Assembly (NCBI GenBank): GCA_009739215.1
Contig: VSJF01000002.1
Location: 1,178,001 to 1,242,000, forward strand
Reading direction: 5' to 3'
DNA: 64,000 nucleotides
Source of the DNA: Floccularia luteovirens
Taxonomy: Eukaryota > Basidiomycota > Agaricomycetes > Agaricales > Squamanitaceae
Part shown: piece after piece, positions 12,883-23,368 of the stretch
Layout: each line of letters starts with the position of its first letter
How positions within the stretch are numbered: position 1 is the stretch's first letter
Notes under the pieces: generated by a model
Told to the model about the DNA's origin: nothing
The model's input: the letters and a program-made list of their open reading frames with translations, nothing else
Databases searched by the model: none
Translations under genes and position numbers: made by a program

Positions 12883-14228
12883 TCAACCGTACCACTGTTG
12901 TCCAATTCTCGTCTCTGCTGGTGGTCTCTGGGGTATTTTTGATTCGGTAATTTGGAAGACGTCAATGGCTCGCTGTAAAGAGGTTGGTTAGCATCTAATT
13001 ATACATGTTAAATGGATGATATACCTTCCAAACAGCCATGTCAAATTCTAGGACCATTTGTTGCTTCTTCAATCCTCCTTGATAATCTTCATCACTCGGC
13101 TGTTCACACATATCTTACGTTGGAGGGACATGTCAGTGTTCTGTGTACATGAACATTGTAGTGACATACATATTAGAGGTTCCCCTTCTTCCGTTTCAAA
13201 TGCGACCTTGCCGTCTCTTATAAGAAATGAGAGATAGAAAATGTTCTCCACAGATTGTGCAAAATCATTGGGGTTGATCACAAATTTGAAGAGGTTTATC
13301 TTCTCTTCCTGCGCTAGAAGATTGGCTATCTAGTTTGGTGTCCTTATTGTAAGCTTCGAGCAGAGTAGTAATGAGAAATTCCACTAACAGTTTGTACATT
13401 TTTTGTCGTCTCGTTTTGGGATCTTGAAATGTCTGCTTCCTTGAGTTCTTGAGGCTTTCTTTCTTCGTCTTTATTCTTTTCTAGTTTGGATCTTTTGACT
13501 GCCCCTCTCTTTTTCTGTTCGATTGACAACGGTCCAAGCCTTTATCATACTAATCAGATCTAGAGATTTAAAGAGAATAAGATGTGCGTACATGAACCCC
13601 ATCGCTGGGAACTCTGCGACTTTTTGCGAGGGCTTTGCGTCCAATCTTTTCCCAATTCAAGCTAATGATGCCAGCATCAGCATCCGATCGGTCATCTTCG
13701 TCGTTTTCAAGATGCTTCTGACCGCCCATGTATCTAAGCAGCTTGTTAAGAAAGTCGTCGACATCAAAGGCTCCTGATCCGGATTTCATGGCTCGGGCTT
13801 TCTGAGCACCAACATTCGAAGCCATGAGAAGCAAGTGTGAGTCCAGAGTAGCTTCTTGTGGCCCCTTGACTTGAAAGTTTGTCAGAACGGGGCATATCAG
13901 ATTTTCCTCTTAGAAATGTAATAACCTTTAGCAAACAATCTATCCGCCTGCTCAACCTTTCGTAAAAGATCCTCTGCAGAGAAGTCACCAGGGTTTGCGC
14001 GGTGCTCTGCAAAAAGTTAATAGATAGACCAAGTGTCTTAGAAACATTTGCCCAAACCCTCAATAGTTTTGGTTAATGTTCGGTAATTTTGTCGAATCGC
14101 GCGTTTCTCTTCAGGGTCTTGGTCTGGGTCAAAGACCATGTCTACAAGTATGGTTAGTATTTGACATGCAGTGGATAGAGGTAACGCCCACGATTGGTTG
14201 AAGGGTCTTCCATGTCAATGTCTGCCAT
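12883..14228 (-). CDS. NSE4: Nse4, kleisin subunit of the SMC5/6 complex (one frame break)
   Basis: Kleisin that bridges the Smc5 and Smc6 heads; the complex acts in recombination repair and replication-fork stability. About 323 residues over eight exons: the first from 14228 to about 14192, then 14058-14141, 13926-14006, 13592-13869, 13389-13539, 13170-13329, 13025-13113, 12883-12972. Family signatures visible: VFDPDQDPEEKRAIRQNYR, LFAKVKGPQEATLDS, GAQKARAMKSGSGAFDVDDF, and the C-terminal winged-helix parts INLFKFVINPNDFAQSVENIF and QQMVLEFDMAVWK. Exon 4 ends in the wrong phase by one base: the expected FM-LGPLSIEQKKR junction needs one base fewer near 13597-13600. The start could be an upstream ATG at 14451, because an in-frame 115-nt intron (14241-14355) joins it to this frame. 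Confidence 0.9.
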
Positions 14229-14601
14229 GATTAATTGCTGCTAAGTTATTGATGAGTGTAAGCTGTAGTGATCTTGACGCGTTGTGGTTTGTTTGTACTC
14301 TGACGCGTTTGTGGCTTACCGTAATCATTGCTTTCATAGTTTTATAGTGACTTACGTATATACTATTATCATACTCTCTAAATGGTTTCTCGCCATCTTC
14401 TCGGGGTAATGTTTGGTTAATTTTTCGTTTCACTCGCGCTTTTCTGACCATTTTTTAGTATAGTAAAACATCCAGGGCAAAATGCCACAGTAATATCTGC
14501 AAAGCAAGTGAATATCTTTCCCTGTCTGTTCCAGTAACTCACCAAGCTTTAGGGCGCTTATGTTCCGATCGGTGCACTTCGCTATGGGTTAGAAATTGGA
14601 A
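14229..14601. promoter_or_regulatory. Divergent promoter between NSE4 and the HLTF-like gene
   Basis: The two genes are head-to-head with 373 bp between their annotated starts, or about 150 bp if NSE4 starts at 14451. No separate gene lies between them, so they must share at least part of a bidirectional promoter. I see no obvious TATA box. Confidence 0.6.
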
Positions 14602-17600
14602 ATGAATTCGGTCAAACTGTTCAATGGCGCCATTGGTTTGTGTCAAATACCCAATTCTACGTATGACTGCTAACTAATAACAAGGGGCTGCGTAACCCCT
14701 GATGTCTTAGAACAACTGGCTGCTGCTACAGTAAACAACATTTCGGGATTTCAAGAACTCACGTCAGTATCGAATACGTTTTTAAATTTTTTTTTTCTTT
14801 CAAAATATGACGTAAAATCCCTGTAGTCAAGCAGATCAAGACAAAATTAGACTCGCGATATCTCTACGTCGTATTGATCCTTCTGACTTACCAGATGCAG
14901 TAAGACCCGGGGCGATCCTCCAGCTAACTGCTGCCAACCAGTCGAACAAGAACAAAAGAAAGGCCACGCATGAACTACCGGCGTCCTCTCAGCCTATTCC
15001 CTACCCAACACACTCTCAAATTACGGGTGAAGAAATCGAAGAGGTCCAGCCTGTAGAGGAAACAAGAGATGAATGCTACTGTACAATGAATACTAACGTC
15101 GTTGGGGTTCAGTATTATAAAGGTTAGCTTTTTTCTTAGTGGTTGCGCTAGTCTAGTATACTACCTTGCCATTAGGACTAGTTGGTGCTGGAGAACAGGT
15201 CCTTTTTGTCAGAGAACCAGCTAATCCTTACGATAGGTAAGAAGCCTCTTAGAATTGTTCCGAATTAGTTTATTAACTCTCCCTAGAAATGCTATCCAGG
15301 TCAAAAACATTGGGCGGGTTCAAGTTGGCCACATTCCGCGTACTGTTGCCTCGAAATTGGCACCATTGTTGGATAAGAAACTTATTACGGTTGAGGGTGT
15401 GGTGAATGACGGGAACAGTAAGTTGTTTAAGCTTTAGATTCGCTCTCTATGCTTTACTTCCATATGCAAGTGTCACGGTCCCTGAAACATTATTCTTTGT
15501 CCGTGTAAGTAATCTTCATTGGGTACCGACCTCATCTGCTAATATTCGTACAGCACCCTTCAAATATACGGGGCCTCCGATATGAGAAATACTCTGGAAC
15601 CATTGTTGGTATGGGCGACTCCTGGCCAAAGGGGCTTTTCTTCCCAGGGAGCTAGTTCATCTCGAGCACCAACTTCCATGGATAAGCTAAGGGCCCAGCG
15701 GGCTGCAAGAGAATCTCTGCACCACTCATCTACCTCTGCAGCGTCCACTGCCGAAGCTGAAACCCTTCGCAAACAGCAGGAGGCGTTGCAAAGGACTTAC
15801 GAATTGAAGCAGATGCTCGATAACCTGGAAAGAGTTGATGATGAAGGAAGACGAAACTCTCTGCTTGACACATTGTGCTCTGTAAACGATATCCTTGATC
15901 TTCCGCTGCACCCCAATCCTCCTGGCATTGCAAGTGGGGAGTTAACAGTTGATCTACTAAAACACCAGGTATGCCCCTTCTATGTTCCGGTTTTGCCGGT
16001 ATCCATGCTCTCTCTATAGAAACAAGCTCTGCAATGGTGTTTAGAGCGCGAAAATCCCAAGCTTCCGACGAGTGAGACGGATAAACCCATCCAATTCTGG
16101 AAATTGAAGAAGCAACCAGGCGGAGTAACTCCCTTCTCTGAACAATTTCCGAATATCAAGACTAATTTTGTTTACAGAGCCCTTACTATTTCAACGGTGT
16201 GTACAAAATAAACTGGACTTCTGAAACTCCTTGCCTTATTACCCATGCCTGAAGTTGCTACGAATACACCTCAGGAATCACCGCCCACTCTGGGACGCGG
16301 TGCCCTATGTGCAGATGCAATGGTAAGACTTCTCACCAATGATTGGTTCTTGTGTGATCCTAATATTGCTGTATGACATAGGGATTGGTGAGTCTCTTGT
16401 CATGATTCTTGATCTCGCTATTTATCATGCTGTTTACCAGGGGAAAACCCTGACGATGATTGCATTAATACTTGCTACTAAGAATGATAAGCCTATGGGA
16501 TTTTCAAATGCTACTCTGATAGGTGATTCCACATCCTATTTTACCAGATTTGAGGCTAAATCTTGCGTAGTGTCACCACTTTCAGTCATATCCAATTGGG
16601 AAAAGCAGATACAAGATCACTGTACACCTGGATCCCTTTCTATGTTTGTTCACTATGGTGCAAATCGTTCCCTGAATCCTACTGAACTCCAGAACTATGA
16701 TGTTGTAATCACTACTTACCAAACCGTCGTTGGCGAGCATTCAGAAGCTGCCGTTCTTGTTGCAAAATCTAACAAAAAGAAGAAAACACAGAAAACCTTG
16801 TTTGAAGTCCCCTGGAAAGTAAGTTGCCTTGTAGATCACACCATCCCAAGAATTAGTAATTTCATTACGCAGAGAGTAATTCTTGACGAAGGCCACTCAA
16901 TTCGTAACCCAAAGACGAAGATGGCACAGGCCGCTGTAGCTTTGAATGCTCAAAGGCGTTGGGTCCTCAGTGGAACACCTATTGTACGTTTTATTACCTT
17001 GACTATTGCCTAAACTTCACTGATCGTCTGAATTTTAGATCAATTCTCCGAGGGTGAGACCTGACAACGAATTTTGTATGTAAACCAAGTCTGACGGGGT
17101 CAAAGGACCTTGGCTCAATTTTGACATTTCTTAAAATTTGTCAACCTCTCGATGATGAGAATTTCTTCAAGCGGCTCCTTATTCGACCACTGAAAAACGG
17201 AGAACCCTCTGGGGCCGAATTATTGCGCGTAAGTTACTCATGTTACTCATCTTTATTTAACCACAAACACCTCTCATCTCATACAGGTACTCATGGGTCA
17301 TATCTGCATTCGTCGGACTAAAGAAGTATGTAAAGTATCTACGGCGTGTGAATTAACTTATACATGTATATCCTAGATGCAGGACAGAGATGGAAAACCC
17401 ATAATCCCTCTTCCACCTGTATGCCTCAATTTAACGATGGGTGTCATTTGATTGTGCTGACGTTGCTTATAGGTGGAGGTGATTAAGGTTCCCGTGGAAC
17501 TTTCAGAGGAAGCCAGAGTATGTGGTATTTTCAATGTCGGTTTATTTCATTCGTTCATAAGGTTATAGCATCTATATGATGAGGTCGAAGCTGTATCAAG

Positions 17601-19456
17601 GCAACGCTTTGAAGACTTCATAAACCAAGCAGAGAGAAATATGGTAACTTCTAAAACTTTTGTTTGATATTAGTTCATTGATTATATTCTAGACTCAATC
17701 AAATGTATTGAGTATGCTTACCAGAATGAGACAGATTGCTTTGCATCCAGGCCTTATTCCTTTAAGTTATGTGGAAGAACTTCGAAGTGCAGGAGCAAAC
17801 AATGGCGATCATATAAGGACTACGCCCCTTACCTTAGAGGAAAAGATTCGACTTCAGGGTATACTTGCCCAAGCGCTCGAAGATTGTGAAGAATGTCCCA
17901 TTTGTTTCAGTGTGCTTAATAATGCGCGAATTACGAGTTGTGCACATATGTACTGTCTTCCATGGTATGGTTCTGGGTTTATATTAACTATGCTAGGTCT
18001 GATACAATCTTTAAGCATTACCGAGGTTATATCTCGCGACCCTAAATGTCCAATGGTTTGTGATCTTCTCATGTTAAGTTGATGTCATTGAATTACGATT
18101 ATACAGGACCGTCGTTCTATTACGTTGGCAGATCTGTATGAAACCCTACCACCAACTGATCTCACTCAAAAGCCTGTTCAAACAAGCGAGAAATATCATG
18201 ACGTACGAGCAGGCACCTCGGCAAAAATCAATCAACTAATCGATTTACTACAACTAAACCCCTTAAATGAGAAATCCCTCGTGTTTTCGCAGTTCACATC
18301 ATTTTTAGATAAAGTGCGTTCAATAAATTTGTATACGATACTGATGTCAATAACATCCGTATTTAGATTGCAGAAGAACTGGATATAGCAGGGTTTGACT
18401 TACCCGCTATTTTTCAAAATTCAACGCCTCATTTGATGTTACAGAATTCCCTATGTCCGATTCGATGGACAGATGTCTGCAAAAAGGCGACAGGAAACTC
18501 TTGCACGGTTCTCTAAGCCAGTGGAAAACGAAGCAGTCCCTTGCTCACAAATGGAACAACTATCTGCTAGTACAGGACTTAAACCTGAAACTTCGTTAGA
18601 CATGGATTGTGATGTTTATATAGATGGCGCAGATAACGACGTAATACACCCTTTGAATAACGCGAAAGGCAAAGGGAAGGGCAGCAAGCAGCAGTCAGAT
18701 GATAACCCTCGAGTTATGTTGATATCCTTGAAAGCTGTAAGCACGATCGGTTATATTCTGCGTTTCTCCCTCATATCTCCTTCCAGGGCGCATTAGGTTT
18801 AAACCTCACGGGTATGTCAAAATTTATCTCTAAGGGGACTTCCAGATTTTTAAACGCACTTGCCTGATTAAGTTGCAAATAATGTATATCTGTGAGTTTT
18901 TACCCACCTTGTATCGAGTCTTGACTAAATTTCAAACAGTATGGACCCGTAAGTATACTTTCTTTAGAATTTCACTAATACTAACGGGCCTCATTGTGAT
19001 GACCTAGCTGGTGGCAGGTATTGATATCTGATTTGTTGCAAAAGGTTAATCGCTGATTATCAAAATTTTTAGGAAGGAATTGAAAGCCAAGCAATCGACA
19101 GAGTAAACCGTATTGGCCAAAAGAAACCAGTCCATGTCTACCAACTCATCGCAGAAAACACGATCGAGGCTAAAGTTCTTGAAATTCAAGAGAGAAAAAA
19201 GAAAATTATCCAGCAGGTATAGCGTGCCCTATCTCCGTGTTGCGCGGAGAGATCTTACAACTGTATGTAGGCATTTTCTGGCATGAAAAGTACTGAGACG
19301 TCACGCCAACAAAGGGAAGCACGTTTGCAAGGTTAGTGAATATTCTCTAAGTGCCCTGTCCAGACATATTCATATTTTCGACTGCTGAATATTTTTTTTC
19401 TAGATCTTGTCGAACTCTTTGGTATCAGGCAACAAACTCAAGCAGTGGCTTCCTGA
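14602..19456 (+). CDS. HLTF/Rad5-like SNF2 translocase with HIRAN and RING domains
   Basis: DNA-dependent ATPase and probable ubiquitin ligase of the Rad5/HLTF group, which remodels stalled forks and extends PCNA ubiquitin chains. Thirty-one exons join to 1,080 residues without a frame break. Domain order: an N-terminal segment; a HIRAN domain from about residue 130 (VVGVQYYKGLVGAGEQVLFVRE-type start, then NPYDRNAIQV); SNF2 ATPase with motif I DAMGLGKT, motif II DEGH and motif III SGTP; an inserted RING (CPIC, CAH, C-LPC, CPMD); and helicase C with SLVFSQFTSFLD and motif VI DRVNRIGQ. The last RING ligand is Asp rather than Cys. Several exons are tiny: 6 nt at 16382-16387, 15 nt at 17039-17053, 9 nt at 18940-18948 and 10 nt at 19008-19017. 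Other exons follow the consensus closely. The start ATG is inferred from frame and splicing. Confidence 0.93.
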
Positions 19457-19649
19457 ATCTTGATGGAGTTTCAAAATTTTAATTCTGGACATATGAGGCA
19501 CTCGACTTATGCCGCTTAAAATGCTATTGATTTCAATTCTGACTCATTCTGATTAATCCATACGGTGACCGGAACTACTTTAACCACCTATCTTAGCTAT
19601 AAAATGTGTATATAGTTTTCTTATGCAAATCATTTAATTTTGTATCGAA

Positions 19650-20258
19650 ATGCTCGAGCACGAGATTTCCATATCATCACCTACAGGACGCCTCCAACTT
19701 GTCCCACCAGATGCGGCTTGTGATGAAATCATCGCCCAACTTCGCGTCCACCCAGATACGCGTCGATATCTGCGATTCTTTCCTACAAAATTCTCAATAG
19801 AAGACGCACGCACTTTGAGAGAAGCCCGCGCAGCAGACCCCGATACTATGAACTTTAATGTGTTCCAGACCGACGGTCCGGAACCTCGATTTGTTGGCAC
19901 GACTGGAATCTTTCATATCAATGCTCGAGGGAATGGATCGTGTGAAGCTGGGATAATCATCCATCCCGATTTCTATGGGCGAGGATATGCCACCGAAATC
20001 CTATACATCGTGTTGAAATATGCTTTCGAGACGAAATCAATGCACAGAGTTGCGTTTGATACGGGAGCGGATAATATCCCCATGAACAACTGGTTCGAAA
20101 AAGTTGCTGGAGTGAGGTTGGAGGGACGAAGTAAAGAATGTTGGAAGAATATTGAAACTGGAGAATACACGGACGTCAATTGGTATGCGATTATAGACTG
20201 GGAATGGAGGGATCAGGTGAAAAAGAGATTGGAACAACGACTGAAGGTTGTTACATAG
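19650..20258 (+). CDS. GNAT-family N-acetyltransferase (RimJ/RimL type)
   Basis: A single-exon gene of 202 residues. It fits the GNAT_3 acetyltransferase pattern: an N-terminal strand with TGRLQLVPPD, an acidic segment, the central VGTTGIFHINARG strand, and the acetyl-CoA-binding motif in AGIIIHPDFYGRGYATEIL (the G-R-G-Y-A turn). Then come the AFDTGADNIPMNNWFEKVAG helix and a final YAIIDWEW strand. Relatives acetylate protein N-termini or small amines; the substrate cannot be read from sequence. Being intronless is unusual here, where almost every neighbour has many introns, and may reflect retroposition or later arrival. It lies 193 bp downstream of the HLTF-like gene on the same strand. Confidence 0.88.
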   Translation: MLEHEISISSPTGRLQLVPPDAACDEIIAQLRVHPDTRRYLRFFPTKFSIEDARTLREARAADPDTMNFNVFQTDGPEPRFVGTTGIFHINARGNGSCEAGIIIHPDFYGRGYATEILYIVLKYAFETKSMHRVAFDTGADNIPMNNWFEKVAGVRLEGRSKECWKNIETGEYTDVNWYAIIDWEWRDQVKKRLEQRLKVVT

Positions 20259-20675
20259 AAAAGACTCCATAAATTACGATGATAATCGCTTCCAGTTTTT
20301 CTATCCCGGGCCTCAGGTTCAATAGATATGTAGCACACAAACACAAAGATTTCAACTATACACTCAAAATGTCCACGACTTGCATGTGGTTAAACAGTTA
20401 AACGTTGAACACAGAGCTCCGTATGACTCAGTCCAGCAAGAGTTAGTCCCGATACTTCAACAGGTTGAGGTCAAACTGCCGAACTTGATGGTAGATGATT
20501 TGCAAGAGATTTGAGCTGGATCCAGTATCCTTTGCAGTTAAGGCCCCTGTCCAAGCCGGGGAATGTAATACATATACATGTTTGATTTTTACGACATGGA
20601 TGTCCGCGTACAAAAAACCATACAGATGCAGACGGAACTGAATTCTCTTCTAGCATTATGATCTACAAGATATCG
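20259..20675. other. Convergent intergenic spacer
   Basis: Three-prime regions of the acetyltransferase and ARPC4 genes meet here. I see no gene-like frame, repeat or RNA. Confidence 0.4.
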
Positions 20676-21489
20676 TTATGCAATGAACTATTGAGGATAT
20701 CAGCTATACCACTCGTTTTATTATAATTGCACTTACCGCTGTAAGATATGATTCCGCTACAATACGTGCCCTGGCATTGAGACTCAGTTTCATCTCACTA
20801 ATCTCTTTGTCAACTTCCTCCATGAATCTACCACCTTCCATCAGACTTGACGCTCATATAAATGTGCATGGTACGTACTGAATGATAAAATCCACTATTT
20901 TGTGTTTTAGCATCGTCTCAGTGTGAGTATTTGTTATGAGAAATGAGATGTCGTATCCCTGTCAATAAATTAGTGGAGATGACATTTTTTGTATCTTCAG
21001 CAACAAACTTGAACTGGTTTTCTCCGCAGAACGATGAAACTTTCGGCTCTTTGCATCATGAACCTTGTAAATTTCTTGCATAGAATCCTTTCGATCTCAT
21101 CTGCTTGTTTGATCTTAATGCTAAGCCGAATCGAGTTTACAGAAGGTTCGATGAGCACGCGCTCATTTTCATTGCGAGATATCGTGAGTGGGTTAAGTAG
21201 GACCTCCTTTGAACCACTACAAAGACATTAGCGGGTGATTTTAGTTGCAGATTACTTCACATGTTACCCGGTCTCTACTTCCGGTTTATTGTGTCGCTCT
21301 ACGATCTATGCAAAGATGTTACTGAAACTGACAAATGAGACAAATGCTAACATACTTGTGATCCGAAGTTCTCCAACGTAAGAGCTGCCGTGAGTGTCGA
21401 CCTGACCGCGGCTAGGTATGGACGAAGTACATTGGACTGTAACAGAAAGCTGAAGACGATGTTGCTCAGGTATAATGAGCACTTACCAT
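20676..21489 (-). CDS. ARPC4: Arp2/3 complex subunit 4
   Basis: The 20 kDa subunit forms the core of the Arp2/3 complex with ARPC2 and supports branched actin nucleation at endocytic sites. Seven exons (21487-21489, 21356-21436, 21268-21305, 21009-21216, 20879-20958, 20737-20827, 20676-20687) give 170 residues, against 168 in human. Strong matches include [85 protein letters not shown], and the C-terminal [20 protein letters not shown]. The first exon encodes only the initiator Met, and the next intron follows at once. Every other phase agrees. Head-to-head with the FKBP gene, 174 bp apart. Confidence 0.96.
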
Positions 21490-21663
21490 CGTGATATCTG
21501 CGTAATTAGCAGATCAAATCCGAAATTGGCAAAGCATTATCATAATTGAAGCGGAGTTTCAGCAATTTGCCGGAGAGCAATCACAAAGGTACGCTAAGTT
21601 TTTTCAAAAGCACCGTTGGCTCTTCACGTAGTTTTAACTTTATCCATCAACAAGTATACGGAA
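21490..21663. promoter_or_regulatory. Divergent promoter between ARPC4 and the FKBP gene
   Basis: Only 174 bp separate the two start codons, which point away from each other, so promoter elements for both genes must lie here or in the first introns. No clear TATA box is visible. Confidence 0.55.
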
Positions 21664-23188
21664 ATGAGTACGACACTTGGCATCTGGTGCGTTTTTACGC
21701 GTTGAACTGTAGAAACTCGTCTGACATATTCTAAAGGAGTCAAGTTTTAACTCCTGGAAAGGAGGAGATCGTCATGCCTCCAGTAGACATTCGCATCACG
21801 AATATTGCTTTAGGAGAAGAGTTAAAAGATCCCAACGGCAGGACAGTGGTTAAACTTCAGTACAACATCTCTTCAGGTGACAGCGACGACGAAGATGATG
21901 AGGAAGAAGAGGAAGACGAACCTTTACCTCCGGTCTCAACTGTTCTCTGTTCCCTGATTGGTGGAAAGGTACCCTTACATATAATTTACATGCGTTCCTA
22001 TCACATTTTAAGTGCTGGTATAGATCGAGCAGACAACAGTTGATATCACCCTTGATAAAGACATGCAATACACCTTCTCACTTGCAGGGAAAAAGTCAGT
22101 GAAATAGACCTTGAATTTCCTTCACTGACTCTAAAAATCACAGCACTGTTCACTTGGCCGGGAATTACATCGGTAATTGAGAATTTAGTCATAGAGGCAC
22201 ACCTCATTGATTATTTTTATAGAGCAAGCAGCTGAATCCAACTTCGGTGGCTATGATTCTCCCCCTTCTGACGATGAAGATGCCTACGACTTGCGCGACG
22301 TTAGTTCTGATGTTGAAATGAACCCTGCAGATATTGACGGACTTGATAGCGATGCGAGGTAGTAAAATTTCTTTTCACTCACGAGCTTTCAGAATTGACT
22401 TGATTTTTTCCCCTAGCCGATTCGAAGAGATTGATGAACAGCCAAAGAAGACCCAAAAACGTCCTCTTGAGACCGACAAGGATGAAGTTTCGAAAGAGAG
22501 TAAAAAAGCCAATAAGAAACTGAAGGCGGAAGGAGGCAGTGCAGTTGTAGCCGAGCCTGAAGATAAAAAACAAGGTGCGACAAAAGAGAAGGAAAAGAAA
22601 GAGGATGAGAAGGTTGAATCGAAGAAAAAGGACAAGAAGAAAAAGAAAAAGGAGGCAGGAGAGCTAAAAGAAAAAGAAAAGCCCGCCGCGACAGAAAAAG
22701 TGCTGCAAGGAGGGATCAAAATCAAGGATTCAAAGATTGGCACAGGTCCCATGGCTAAACATGGAAACACTCTATACCTCAGGTACATCGGCAGGTTGCA
22801 AGATGGCAAAATTTTCGACCAAAACACAAAAGGAAAACCAGTAAGTCACTCACACAATATGTTTGATTACTTTATGTTCATTGACTTTGTTAAGTTTTCT
22901 TTCCCATTAGGCAAGGGAGAAGTAATTAAGGGTATGTATCAATGAACTTTCAGATATGTCAAGCACTTAGTTTATGCACAGGATGGGATGAAGGACTTGT
23001 TGGTATGCAAGTGGGTGGTGAGCGAAAACTCACTATACCCCCTCAAATGGCCTATGGCAAAAAAGGAAATGATGGCATTCCTGGTAACGCTACTCTCACT
23101 TTTGGTACGAATTCGCCATAAGTTTTAGAATCCAGTCAGTTTTGCTGATGACATCTATCCAGAGGTTAAGCTCCTGGAGATCAAGTAA
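21664..23188 (+). CDS. Nuclear FKBP-type peptidyl-prolyl isomerase (Fpr3/Fpr4-like)
   Basis: Nine exons (21664-21686, 21737-21968, 22024-22094, 22144-22172, 22223-22358, 22417-22840, 22896-22932, 22982-23104, 23163-23188) give 366 residues. The N-terminus forms a nucleoplasmin-like domain ([15 protein letters not shown], then [13 protein letters not shown]) with an acidic loop. A second acidic tract and a Lys/Glu-rich basic segment follow, which suits a nucleolar histone chaperone. The last 110 residues are an FKBP domain: [55 protein letters not shown] and TLTFEVKLLEI, with the drug- and proline-pocket residues conserved. The short first exon ending in GIW was chosen because its phase matches exon 2 and it restores the family's start; the ATG at 21774 would truncate the domain. 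Confidence 0.93.
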
Positions 23189-23368
23189 CTGGAACACCAG
23201 ACGTTAAAGAAAAGTAATGCAAGAAAATGCAACATTTCGCATTTTCATTGTTACACATGTTGGCTCAGATTAGATATACATATGAGAATATATTGAGCAG
23301 TCAAATATATCCAAGACTCAAATAATACTATATAAGTGACATGGATAGGTAAGACAGCATACACTTAT

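Noticed and set aside
14215..14451. 78-codon minus-strand frame upstream of NSE4
   Set aside because: Not a separate gene. Its first 33 codons may be an upstream NSE4 exon, because an in-phase intron at 14241-14355 joins it; noted in the NSE4 entry.
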